From contig JAEDHB010000015.1 in assembly GCA_016297265.1 (NCBI GenBank), positions 1 through 34,498 on the forward strand: DNA of 34,498 nt, in the 5' to 3' direction. This stretch comes from Butyrivibrio sp. (lineage in GTDB: Bacteria > Bacillota > Clostridia > Lachnospirales > Lachnospiraceae). The position numbers were made by a program, and so were the translations under genes. Shown here in pieces: positions 7,877 through 15,692 of the stretch (position 1 is its first letter; every line of letters begins with the position of its first letter). The notes beneath the pieces are model-generated. The model saw only the letters and a list, made by a program, of their open reading frames with translations. It had not been told where the DNA came from and did not search any database.

Positions 7877-9640
7877 TCAGTCCTCTCTATACATTGAAAG
7901 TGCAAGTTTGCCGTATTTATTGGCGTAATTGTAGCACCAGTAGGTAAAATCACCGATTAGATGTCCGGTGCTTTCCATATAAATAGCCCAGGAAAAATAG
8001 AAATAGCCGACAATTGCAATGTATGCATAATAGTGGCGCCATTCTTCGAAGGTTGGCTCGTGTTCCAGATACAATCTTAGAATACGGTCAGTGTCCTCCT
8101 TGGAGTGGTCTGCATTGATTATGAAGGATGCAATATCCGCTGCGGGGTCGTTATCGCCGGCATATTCCCAGTCAATGAGGGTGGTTTCGTTTTTGCCGAG
8201 TAAAATATTGCCTGCATAGGCGTCATTATGGCACATATATAATCCATAACCGTCAAGCTCCGCATATGCATGTATTGCAACAACGATTTTCCGTATCTTG
8301 GCAAACTGGCTGTAGGCATCATAATAATCCTGTGATACCAGTTCCTGCATCCTGTTGGCTCTTTCTATCATATCCATCGTAAATCCGAGTTTGACGGGTT
8401 TGGAATGAAGCTTTTTGATGAGCTCGATTCCTTTTTTCTCATCCTCCGGATTGTTGTAGTCAAATTCGACATGGTCGATGTAGCGGGATAATTTCCAGCC
8501 CTTGACCGGGTCATTCTTAACGAGAGTGCAGTCGATTCCAAGTTGCTCCGCCTGGGCCTGTGCCATTGCCTCTCTGGTACGGTCTATTATTTTTTCTGTG
8601 CCTATACCGGGATGACGGTAGATGTATTTGCGACCTTTACATTCAAAGGAAAAGACAGTGTTGGTCATTCCCTGCTTGATTTTTCTGAAATTGTCCACAT
8701 CTTTGTCAGTGCAATTGAGTGCAGAACAGATATTGGTCAGAATGTTTTCACCCATATTCTGAATAAAACGGTTATCAAACTGCTCGATTTCTGCTATCGT
8801 ATCAAATTCGCGGAAGGAATCTGCGGGATATTTCTTAATATATATGTCGAGCTCCGAAAGATGTCTGATGTAGAAATCATCTATTTTCATATCGAAAATA
8901 CTTGGGTAGTTGTATTCTTTTTCGAGAAGATCAAGAAATTTGCGGGAAATATCTGATGTGAAATACATTTCGCCCATCTGATACCAGTTGTTTTCCCCTC
9001 CACGGTAGTATTGCCTGATAAGCCCGTTTTTGTCCGTTTCCATAATATATTCGTCGGTATAGCCCTCGGAATACATGGCAGCGTAGTATGGACGGTACAC
9101 ATATTCATTGTAGCCGTTGTTGATTATGTAGTTATCCGAGTAACAGATGTAGCTGTTGCCAAGAATATCCTTAACGGCATATATGGATGAAATGTTGTTT
9201 TTGATAGCGTATTCATTGTTGATTATGATGTGGACATTGTATTTTTCTTCCAGATAAAAGAATAACTCCTTCATATAGCCAACAACTACATAGATGTCGT
9301 TGATTCCGCGCTCTTTAAGCTGCATAATCTGGCGCTCGATGAGGATTTCATCGCGAACCTTAAAAAGTCCTTTAGGTTTCTCGTAGGAAAGCGGAGCACA
9401 TCTTGATGCGAAACCTGCAGCAAGGATAATGGCATTACTTACCTTGTAGGGCTTCAACGCCTGAAGGCCTTTGGAGGTTATCTCTTTGTTCCCTGTGATG
9501 TAGCCTTTTTCCGTAAGTGTGGCTACAAGTTTATTAATCTTGCCAAGAGAAATGTTCAATTCAGTTGAAATATTGCGCTGAGTAAAATATTTGTTCACGC
9601 GCACATAGTTTAAAACATCGAATTCGTCTTTGTTAAGCAT
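7877..9640 (-). CDS. Fusion of winged helix, CTP:phosphocholine cytidylyltransferase-like and choline/ethanolamine kinase-like domains (LicC-LicA type)
   Basis: A 587-residue three-domain protein. Residues 1-65 resemble a MarR-like winged helix (FTQRNISTELNISLGKINKL). Residues about 69-290 are a nucleotidyltransferase with AAGFASRCAPLSYEKPKGL, as in LicC. The C-terminal half is an aminoglycoside/choline kinase-type phosphotransferase with the catalytic loop HNDAYAGNILL (from about 471) and metal-binding LIDWEYAG (from about 488). By family knowledge the kinase would phosphorylate choline or ethanolamine and the transferase would make the CDP-alcohol, feeding surface decoration with phosphocholine. 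The ATG at 9640 follows AGGGGGAAG; an earlier in-frame ATG at 9712 lies upstream of the -35 box, so it is rejected. The fused winged helix could sense or regulate, but this is speculative. Confidence 0.87.
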   Translation of the reverse strand: MLNKDEFDVLNYVRVNKYFTQRNISTELNISLGKINKLVATLTEKGYITGNKEITSKGLQALKPYKVSNAIILAAGFASRCAPLSYEKPKGLFKVRDEILIERQIMQLKERGINDIYVVVGYMKELFFYLEEKYNVHIIINNEYAIKNNISSIYAVKDILGNSYICYSDNYIINNGYNEYVYRPYYAAMYSEGYTDEYIMETDKNGLIRQYYRGGENNWYQMGEMYFTSDISRKFLDLLEKEYNYPSIFDMKIDDFYIRHLSELDIYIKKYPADSFREFDTIAEIEQFDNRFIQNMGENILTNICSALNCTDKDVDNFRKIKQGMTNTVFSFECKGRKYIYRHPGIGTEKIIDRTREAMAQAQAEQLGIDCTLVKNDPVKGWKLSRYIDHVEFDYNNPEDEKKGIELIKKLHSKPVKLGFTMDMIERANRMQELVSQDYYDAYSQFAKIRKIVVAIHAYAELDGYGLYMCHNDAYAGNILLGKNETTLIDWEYAGDNDPAADIASFIINADHSKEDTDRILRLYLEHEPTFEEWRHYYAYIAIVGYFYFSWAIYMESTGHLIGDFTYWCYNYANKYGKLALSMYRED

Positions 9641-9680
9641 TAAATTCTTCCCCCTGAAACATTGTATGTTCACAATATTG

Positions 9681-9709
9681 ATTTTACTACTGAAAAATGA
9701 ACAAGTCAA
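9681..9709 (-). promoter_or_regulatory. Promoter of the cytidylyltransferase-kinase/permease operon
   Basis: The minus strand has TTGACT (9709-9704), a 17-nt spacer and TAAAAT (9686-9681), about 40 nt before the start codon. It is back to back with the MATE promoter. Confidence 0.75.
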
Positions 9710-9722
9710 CAAAATTTAACTC

Positions 9723-9751
9723 TTGAAATCGTGTACGGATGTGATTATAAT
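9723..9751 (+). promoter_or_regulatory. Promoter of the MATE exporter gene
   Basis: TTGAAA (9723-9728), a 17-nt spacer and TATAAT (9746-9751). The in-frame GTG at 9731 lies inside this promoter, so translation must begin at the later ATG (9779). Confidence 0.75.
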
Positions 9752-9778
9752 GATGAAAAAAATTATCGGGTGATAATA

Positions 9779-11146
9779 ATGAAGGATATGACTAAAGGTT
9801 TTCCGGCAAAGGTTATCATTATGTTTGCGATACCTTTGATGCTGGGGAATATTTTGCAGCAATTATATAATGTTACCGACAGTAAAATAGTCAGCGAGAG
9901 CATAGAATCCGGACTGGCAGCCATCGGCGCAACAGCCGTTGTGTCCAACCTGCTGATTAATTTTATATGCGGACTTACCCAGGGCTTCGGTATTATGATA
10001 GCCCGTTCTTTTGGTGAGAAGGATTATGTAAGCCTCAGGCGTTATGTTGCGGGAACGGTTAAGCTGACATCTGTTGTGACCGTTATTTTTACGGTTGTGT
10101 TCCTTATCGTGATAAGACCTGTACTTGTGTTGCTGAATACTCCGGCGGACATTCTCGATGATGCTGTTTCTTATGTGAGGATTATCATTGCAGGTCTGGT
10201 ATTTGTTGCCCTCTACAATATGAGTGCCAATATTCTTAGGTCCATGGGAGATTCAAAGCGTCCGCTGATATGCCTTATCATCGGTATAGTTGTCAATGTG
10301 GGACTTGATATTCTTTTTGTTATCGTGCTGAAAACGGGAATTACGGGCGCGGCATATGCAACTGTTATTTCACAGTTTATTGCCGGAATATGTTGTTTTC
10401 TTCTTATTATTATCAAATACAGGCATATAATTCCTAAAAAGGATGAGTGGAAACCCAACAGGCAGCAGTATGGCAGTATGATTGCGGCAGGCTCTTCCAT
10501 GGCATTGATGGGATGCATTGTCAGCATTGGTACAGTGATTTTGCAAAGCGGAATCAACGGTCTCGGAACTGATTATGTGACTGCCCACATTGCGGGACGC
10601 AGGGTGTTTGATATCATGATGGTTATGATTTTTACCATCGGACTATCCATGACTACCTATGTGAGCCAGAACCTTGGAGCCGGGGAATACGGGAGAATCA
10701 GGAAGGGAATATGGCATGCAATAGTGATTGATACGATTATTGCTTCTGCATTGGTTATTTTCGCCTATACCTTGGGTGGCAGAGTGGTCAAGTGGGTTGC
10801 CAGCACCGACAACGAGGAAGTGGTCAGCGCCGGAATTAGATATATCAGGGTTGGCGTACTGTTTTTCTATGTGCTGGGACCTCTGTTTATACTCCGTTGT
10901 TCCCTTCAGGGCCTTGGACAGAAAATAGTGCCACTGGTGTCCAGCTGCCTGGAATTAACGGTGAAAATACTGTCAACGGCATTCCTTGTTCCGTGGCTTG
11001 GATATTTTGGAGTAATCCTTACCGAGCCTGTCAGCTGGGTTGTGATGATTGTGCCGCTAATTGTTGTATATATTATCAAAAGACCGGGCAAAAATATAGA
11101 GTCTCGCGATAAAAAAACACTTGATAATAGCAGTGAAATATGCTAA
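9779..11146 (+). CDS. MATE-family multidrug/toxin efflux transporter
   Basis: A 455-residue membrane protein with about 12 hydrophobic segments in two homologous halves. The N-terminus (TKGFPAKVIIMFAIPLMLGN followed by ILQQLYNVTDS) is the standard MATE opening, and the second half repeats the pattern (SIGTVILQSGINGLGTDYVT). MATE proteins export drugs or metabolites using sodium or proton gradients. GGGTGAT lies about 5 nt before the ATG. The gene diverges from the cytidylyltransferase-kinase operon with about 140 bp between the start codons. The substrate is unknown. Confidence 0.92.
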   Translation: MKDMTKGFPAKVIIMFAIPLMLGNILQQLYNVTDSKIVSESIESGLAAIGATAVVSNLLINFICGLTQGFGIMIARSFGEKDYVSLRRYVAGTVKLTSVVTVIFTVVFLIVIRPVLVLLNTPADILDDAVSYVRIIIAGLVFVALYNMSANILRSMGDSKRPLICLIIGIVVNVGLDILFVIVLKTGITGAAYATVISQFIAGICCFLLIIIKYRHIIPKKDEWKPNRQQYGSMIAAGSSMALMGCIVSIGTVILQSGINGLGTDYVTAHIAGRRVFDIMMVMIFTIGLSMTTYVSQNLGAGEYGRIRKGIWHAIVIDTIIASALVIFAYTLGGRVVKWVASTDNEEVVSAGIRYIRVGVLFFYVLGPLFILRCSLQGLGQKIVPLVSSCLELTVKILSTAFLVPWLGYFGVILTEPVSWVVMIVPLIVVYIIKRPGKNIESRDKKTLDNSSEIC

Positions 11147-11149
11147 CAT
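11121..11149 (+). promoter_or_regulatory. Probable tRNA-Asn promoter inside the end of the MATE gene
   Basis: TTGATA (11121-11126), a 17-nt spacer and TAACAT (11144-11149). Transcription would start about 10 nt before the tRNA. The promoter overlaps the MATE stop codon. Confidence 0.55.
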
Positions 11150-11166
11150 TCAGTTTGTGGTAGTAA

Positions 11167-11239
11167 TCCCCGATAGTTCAGTCGGTAGAACGGCGGACTG
11201 TTAATCCGTATGTCGCAGGTTCAAGTCCTGCTCGGGGAG
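11167..11239 (+). tRNA. tRNA-Asn (GUU anticodon)
   Basis: A complete cloverleaf of 73 nt. The acceptor arms are TCCCCGA (11167-11173) and TCGGGGA (11232-11238), with G as discriminator. The anticodon loop reads CTGTTAA, giving GUU for asparagine, and the T-arm has GTTCAAGTC. CCA is not encoded. A terminator follows 9 nt later, so this is a single-tRNA transcription unit. Confidence 0.97.
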
Positions 11240-11248
11240 TTATATATT

Positions 11249-11277
11249 AATCCGAACATTGATTGTTCGGATTTTTC
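11249..11277 (+). terminator. Terminator after tRNA-Asn
   Basis: A 9-bp perfect stem, AATCCGAAC (11249-11257) and GTTCGGATT (11265-11273), with a 7-nt loop and a T tail. Confidence 0.88.
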
Positions 11278-11387
11278 TATATAAAAACGGATGGGCAATA
11301 GTATTTTATATTGGTACATTTTTGGTAAAAGAAAATCATAATTATATTAATGAAGTTATGGGACGAGGCAATGAAAGAGAGGTAAGT

Positions 11388-12059
11388 ATGAAAAAGAACG
11401 TTACAATCAGAGTTATGATGACGATTTTGCTGGCGCTGGTGGCAATTGCCGTGACGATTGCAATTGTGAAGGTGAATGTAAGGGAGATCGGGCCGCAGGG
11501 AACCAGCGTGGGTTTTGCGGATTTCAATGAGAAAATGAGGGACAAAATAGGATACAGTGAAAGCTTTTATAAGATTTCCAAATATATAGGATATGTTGTT
11601 CTTTTGGTGGCGGCTTCTTTTGCGCTGTTGGGACTTGTTCAGCTTATTAAGAGAAGGAGTCTGTTCAAGGTGGATGCAAATGTTGTTGCACTGGGTGTGG
11701 TATATGTAATCCTTGCAGGAATATATGCATGCTTCGAGAAGTTTGTTGTAAATTACAGACCTCTGATTATGGAGGGAAAAAGCACAGTGGAGGCATCCTT
11801 CCCTTCGTCGCATACAATTCTTGTGTGCGTTATTATGGGAACTGCAATTATGGCATGGAATGTTCTTATTAAGAATAAGACTGCCAAAACCGCATTGACG
11901 ATTATCTCCGCAATACTTATAGTGGCAATGGTTGTTACAAGAGTTCTGTCAGGGGTTCACTGGTTTACGGACATTGTTGCCGGAATTGTATACAGCGGGG
12001 TTCTTATAAGCCTTTACAGTGTGATGATGGCAATGATATACAATAACAAAAATGATTAA
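11388..12059 (+). CDS. PAP2-family membrane phosphatase
   Basis: A 223-residue membrane protein of the type-2 phosphatidic acid phosphatase family. The three active-site motifs are present: K118 with NYRP (R124), PSSH (139-142), and R185 with H191 and D195 in TRVLSGVHWFTD. Such enzymes dephosphorylate lipid phosphates, for example undecaprenyl pyrophosphate or phosphatidylglycerol phosphate. Around five or six membrane segments are visible. The ATG at 11388 has AGAGAGG 5 nt upstream; longer in-frame versions would run into the tRNA terminator. The EAL gene starts 18 nt after the stop, so they are probably co-transcribed. Confidence 0.9.
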   Translation: MKKNVTIRVMMTILLALVAIAVTIAIVKVNVREIGPQGTSVGFADFNEKMRDKIGYSESFYKISKYIGYVVLLVAASFALLGLVQLIKRRSLFKVDANVVALGVVYVILAGIYACFEKFVVNYRPLIMEGKSTVEASFPSSHTILVCVIMGTAIMAWNVLIKNKTAKTALTIISAILIVAMVVTRVLSGVHWFTDIVAGIVYSGVLISLYSVMMAMIYNNKND

Positions 12060-12077
12060 TTTCGGGAGTTAAGGATT

Positions 12078-14048
12078 ATGAAGAACAAAAGAGATCGTAA
12101 AATCAGGAAATTGAAACGAGTACATATTCTGCCGCATATTCTGGCATTGGTATTCTTTATTATTTTCTTTATCTTTGCGATACGGGTGTTCTGGGGTGCT
12201 ATTTTCAACTACCTGGTGCAGATAAAGATGGATTCAGCCGTGGGGGTTGCGCAGAGCATTGCCAACAAGATTGAGAGTAAAAATATTAGTGACAGGGATT
12301 TTGAGAATTTTCCCGAAAAAAATTTTACGGAGAAATTTTTTGTCACGGATGCGGACGGCAGGATTTTGGTTTCCACAATGAAAATGGACGAGGATTATAC
12401 TAAGGATTCGTACATGCATACAAATGATGGAAAATCGGTACTTATATATGATGAGAATCTCATTAAAGTTATGAGAGACAGCAATATCGGACCGGATACC
12501 ACCAAAATGCATTTCGACCAGATTATGCGCTTTGCCAGGCTTGGAGGAAACAGACAGGCGGAAATTTGTAAGTATAAATGCTATGCAATCGCACCTGTTT
12601 ATGACGGGAAATATTATGTATACCTTAACAGTGATATTCCGATTATGGGATATGATACTTTCGTTCTCGTATTTATAACACTATTCAATATCGTTGTTGT
12701 CGCTGTTCCTGTAATTGTGTACAATGTGTTTTTGCTTTTTGCCTTTATATCGAGGAAAAGGCGTGTAAAACTTATATACTACGATGCATTTACCGGCGGA
12801 AAGAACTGGCTGTATTTCAAGGAATTTGAAAACAAGAAGCTTGGACGCATGATCAGGAAAAACCATATGTATATCGCGAGCATAAGCTTCAGCAAATTCA
12901 AAAACTTCAGTGCATGCTACGGAGCAAACAGGGCTGAGAATGTCATTGAAAATGCAGGTGCCATTATTAAATCAAAGCTTGACAAGAAGGAAGTTTTTGC
13001 CAGGTATTCAGAGGCTGAATTTGGTCTGATTATTGCTGCTGAGAATTGCGAAAGCTGTGAAAGAAGACTTATTGACATTGTTCAGGAGCTGAAAAAATGC
13101 GATGTCAAGGAGATCACATTTAACTGCGGTGCATACAGTATTGAGAATGGTGCGGTTGATGTTGATTACCTGTATCAGAATGCAAGACTGGCAAGAAGAG
13201 CGGCGGTTCAGAAAAACATTCCTTTAGTATGGTTCGATGAGAAGATGAAAGAGGAACAGATTTGGGAAAGTACTGTTGAGGAAAATATGGAAGAGGCTCT
13301 GAATAATAGTGAGTTTGAAGTATACCTTCAGCCAAAATACGGAGCCAACTCAAGAAGTCTTGCCGGAGCTGAGGCACTAATCAGATGGAACAGCAGCAAG
13401 TTCGGATTTGTCAGTCCGGGCAGGTTCATTCCTATTTTTGAAAAAAATGGTTTTATTACTAAAATAGATGACTATATGCTCAGGAAAGTGGCGGAGCTTC
13501 AGAAAAAATGGCAGGAAGAGGGCAAACAGATTGTGCCTGTGTCAGTAAATATATCCAGAGTTCATTTTGCCAGAGAGGACCTTGCAGAGCATATTTGTGA
13601 AATTGTGGATTCTGTGGGTATTTCCAGGGAAGGAATTGAACTGGAGCTTACGGAGAGTGCTTTCTTTGAAGAAAAGGATGCGCTTATCGGAATTGTAAGA
13701 AAACTGAAGGATATGGGATTTGCGATTTCGATGGATGATTTTGGAACAGGATTTTCTTCGCTCAATTCGTTGAAGGATTTGCCGTTAGATGTTCTTAAGC
13801 TGGATGCGGAGTTCTTCAGGGGCAGCGGAATCCGTGATGAAAGGGGTTCTGCCATTGTTGCTGCAACAATTCAGCTTGCAAAGAGTCTTGGAATGAAGAC
13901 TGTTGCGGAGGGAATTGAAGAGGAAGAACAGGTTAACTTCCTCGCTGAAAAAGGCTGTGAACTTATTCAGGGATATTATTTTGATAAACCACTTCCAATC
14001 GAAGAATTTGAAAACAGGATGAACTTGTTTGACACTTCGGTTGAATAA
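12078..14048 (+). CDS. Membrane-anchored EAL-domain c-di-GMP phosphodiesterase with degenerate GGDEF
   Basis: A 656-residue protein. Membrane segments lie at about 18-40 and 193-224 and enclose an outer sensor region of about 150 residues. A GGDEF-like domain (about 233-390) has SEAEF (311-315) at the active-site position, so it should not make c-di-GMP. The EAL domain (about 400-650) keeps its catalytic residues: E432 in EAL, N491, E526 in ELTES, D553 and D554 in DDFGTGFSSL, K574, E611 and Q631. It is therefore expected to cleave c-di-GMP, perhaps with GTP or an outside signal controlling it through the inactive GGDEF. AAGGA precedes the start by 4 nt. Its 3' end contains the promoter of the next gene. 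Confidence 0.92.
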   Translation: MKNKRDRKIRKLKRVHILPHILALVFFIIFFIFAIRVFWGAIFNYLVQIKMDSAVGVAQSIANKIESKNISDRDFENFPEKNFTEKFFVTDADGRILVSTMKMDEDYTKDSYMHTNDGKSVLIYDENLIKVMRDSNIGPDTTKMHFDQIMRFARLGGNRQAEICKYKCYAIAPVYDGKYYVYLNSDIPIMGYDTFVLVFITLFNIVVVAVPVIVYNVFLLFAFISRKRRVKLIYYDAFTGGKNWLYFKEFENKKLGRMIRKNHMYIASISFSKFKNFSACYGANRAENVIENAGAIIKSKLDKKEVFARYSEAEFGLIIAAENCESCERRLIDIVQELKKCDVKEITFNCGAYSIENGAVDVDYLYQNARLARRAAVQKNIPLVWFDEKMKEEQIWESTVEENMEEALNNSEFEVYLQPKYGANSRSLAGAEALIRWNSSKFGFVSPGRFIPIFEKNGFITKIDDYMLRKVAELQKKWQEEGKQIVPVSVNISRVHFAREDLAEHICEIVDSVGISREGIELELTESAFFEEKDALIGIVRKLKDMGFAISMDDFGTGFSSLNSLKDLPLDVLKLDAEFFRGSGIRDERGSAIVAATIQLAKSLGMKTVAEGIEEEEQVNFLAEKGCELIQGYYFDKPLPIEEFENRMNLFDTSVE

Positions 14049-14057
14049 TGGTATTAT
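14029..14057 (+). promoter_or_regulatory. Promoter of the coiled-coil/zinc-ribbon gene
   Basis: TTGACA (14029-14034), a 17-nt spacer and TATTAT (14052-14057), overlapping the end of the EAL gene and lying about 37 nt before the ATG at 14094. Confidence 0.7.
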
Positions 14058-14093
14058 ATTGTTATTATTCTACTACGCATGGGGGTATGTGTT

Positions 14094-15185
14094 ATGAGTT
14101 ATTCTAATAATAAAATTGCTAAGATTATTAAGCTCGTATCAATAGTTATATTTGTACTTGGAACGCTGGGTGCAGTCGGTGTAGCTATTAACGGCGGTGG
14201 TAATCAATTTCTTAGTTTTATCGGTGCATGGAGTGTGGTTTGGACAATCGTTGCATGCCTCTGGGTATCATCTGAGAAAATCCAGCTGTCATTCAATATG
14301 CAGCAGTTGAAGGAACAGGAACTTCATATGGCTGCCAATGCTGAGATGGAAGAACAGTCAGAGAAACTTGCAGAAATCAAAGCAGAGCTGCAGGCAAGAA
14401 AGCAGGAGAAAGCAGCAGAAGAAGAGAGAGCAAGAGCGGAGAGAAATGCCGCAGAAGAAGCAAGACTCGAGAGAGAGAAAGCTATGCGTGCTGCTGATCA
14501 GGCAAGACGTGAAGCTGAGAATGCTGAGAGATTAGCTGAAAAAGCAAGAATCGAGGCAGAAGCTGCAGAGAAAGCAAAACGTGAAGCAGAAGCTGCAGAG
14601 AAGGCAAGACTTGAGAGAGAAATTCTTATGAAGGCCAGAATGGAAGCGGACGCTGCGGAGAAAGCAAAGATTGAAGCAGAAAAAGCAAAACGCGAGGCTG
14701 AGGAAGCAGAGAGAAGAAGACGCGAAGCAGAAGCCGCAGAGAAAGCAAGACGCGAAGCTGAAGAAGCTGAGAGAAAGAAACGCGAAGCTGAAGAGGCTGA
14801 GAGAAAGAGACTTGAAGAAGAGGCTGCAGAGAGGGCAAGAATTGAACGTGAGGAAATCGAGAGATTAAAGCGTGAAAGAGAAGAAGCTAAAGAGCGTGCC
14901 CGTATCGAAAAAGAAGAAGCAAAAGAAAAAGCAAGGCTTGAGAAGGAAGCCGTAGAAAAAGAGGCTGCTGAATTAAGAAAATTCAGAGAATCCCTTAAGG
15001 CAAAAGAGAAAGAGAAATCAAAATCTCAGGTTAAGTCAATGATTAAGCAGATGAAGAAGGATGCATTTGCAGCAGGTCTTTCAGGCTGGAATTGTGAGAA
15101 GTGCGGACGTAACAATCCGGATTACATAGGTACATGTGCCTGTGGTGCACCAAAGCCAAGAAAGGTACCAAAACCAACAGAATAA
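14094..15185 (+). CDS. Membrane-anchored long coiled-coil protein with C-terminal zinc ribbon
   Basis: I recognise no named family. The 363-residue product has two N-terminal hydrophobic segments (about 12-31 and 41-60), then about 240 residues of highly charged Glu/Arg/Lys/Ala sequence with heptad-like repeats (EAEEAERKKREAEEAERKR), predicting a long single coiled coil. It ends in a compact four-cysteine zinc-ribbon-like module, WNCEKCGRNN...GTCACGAPK. The layout suggests a membrane anchor, a stalk and a zinc-binding head in the cytoplasm. The ATG at 14094 has GGGGG about 8 nt upstream; an in-frame ATG at 14079 has none. The DNA repeats are imperfect, so alignment by repeat composition alone would mislead. 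Confidence 0.85.
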   Translation: MSYSNNKIAKIIKLVSIVIFVLGTLGAVGVAINGGGNQFLSFIGAWSVVWTIVACLWVSSEKIQLSFNMQQLKEQELHMAANAEMEEQSEKLAEIKAELQARKQEKAAEEERARAERNAAEEARLEREKAMRAADQARREAENAERLAEKARIEAEAAEKAKREAEAAEKARLEREILMKARMEADAAEKAKIEAEKAKREAEEAERRRREAEAAEKARREAEEAERKKREAEEAERKRLEEEAAERARIEREEIERLKREREEAKERARIEKEEAKEKARLEKEAVEKEAAELRKFRESLKAKEKEKSKSQVKSMIKQMKKDAFAAGLSGWNCEKCGRNNPDYIGTCACGAPKPRKVPKPTE

Positions 15186-15196
15186 AGCGTTTTTTC

Positions 15197-15231
15197 AAAG
15201 GGCTGTTCCATTTCGGAACAGCCCTTTCTGT
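15197..15231 (+). terminator. Terminator after the coiled-coil gene
   Basis: A perfect 13-bp stem, AAAGGGCTGTTCC (15197-15209) and GGAACAGCCCTTT (15215-15227), with a 5-nt loop. The T tail is short (TTTCTGTT). Confidence 0.8.
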
Positions 15232-15584
15232 TATGGCAACGAGGGAAATGGGCACCGTGGCTGTACGGATTTTAATACAATTTTATGAAAACCACCCTAA
15301 AATGAGTACAAATAGGGTGGTTACAGGGTGTATTGCTAATGCTAAAATAAATCATGACAAGCGAAGTATATAGAGTTGACTCTGTTGTAGCGAATATATT
15401 GAGGAGTCATTTGGTTGAATGGTAGGCTTTGTGATATATGGCAGGTATCTTAAGAGGGGATTTAGCTACAACAGATTAATTCTAGTTTACACGTTTGTTA
15501 TCTGATAATTATGAACGGTGAACAGTTAATAATTTGTATAAATAATTGGGTTATTGATAGGAAAGAAGGGTATCCCCTTTGAAG
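15232..15584 (+). other. Gene-free stretch with structured elements, possible small RNA
   Basis: No credible coding sequence occurs between the coiled-coil gene and DUF1846. Two pairings stand out. A 10-bp inverted repeat joins AACCACCCTA (15290-15299) to TAGGGTGGTT (15313-15322). A perfect 11-bp pair joins TCTGTTGTAGC (15381-15391) to GCTACAACAGA (15465-15475) across 73 nt. A small hairpin (AAGGG/CCCTT, 15567-15579) and a strong plus-strand terminator follow. This is what an unannotated small RNA would look like, but I match it to no known family. Confidence 0.35.
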
Positions 15585-15620
15585 GATAGCTATGAATTTA
15601 TTCATAGCTATTCTTTTTTT
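15585..15620 (+). terminator. Strong orphan terminator on the plus strand
   Basis: An 11-bp perfect stem, ATAGCTATGAA (15586-15596) and TTCATAGCTAT (15601-15611), with a 4-nt loop, followed by TTCTTTTTTT. No plus-strand gene ends nearby; the previous one has its own terminator 350 nt upstream. Confidence 0.85.
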
Positions 15621-15626
15621 GCTTAC

Positions 15627-15668
15627 AAATAATAAAACGCCTTCTTTTGTAGTAAAAGAAAGCGTTTT
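15627..15668 (-). terminator. Terminator of the DUF1846 gene
   Basis: A 15-bp stem with one G-T pair lies between 15634-15648 and 15654-15668 (arms AAAACGCCTTCTTTT and AAAAGAAAGCGTTTT). On the minus strand it ends in GCGTTTTATTATTTG, 25 nt after the DUF1846 stop. Confidence 0.75.
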
Positions 15669-15692
15669 GTAATCGGCGTTTTGAAGTAATAA

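Noticed and set aside
9731..9778. GTG at 9731 as the MATE start
   Set aside because: It lies inside the promoter spacer upstream of the expected transcription start; ATG at 9779 has a ribosome site and the family N-terminus.
14338..14868. Alternative-frame open stretches in the coiled-coil gene
   Set aside because: They arise from the GAA/GCA/AGA-rich composition; none has a ribosome site.
15381..15475. Ends of an insertion sequence or MITE
   Set aside because: The arms are only 11 bp, there is no flanking target duplication and no transposase fragment.
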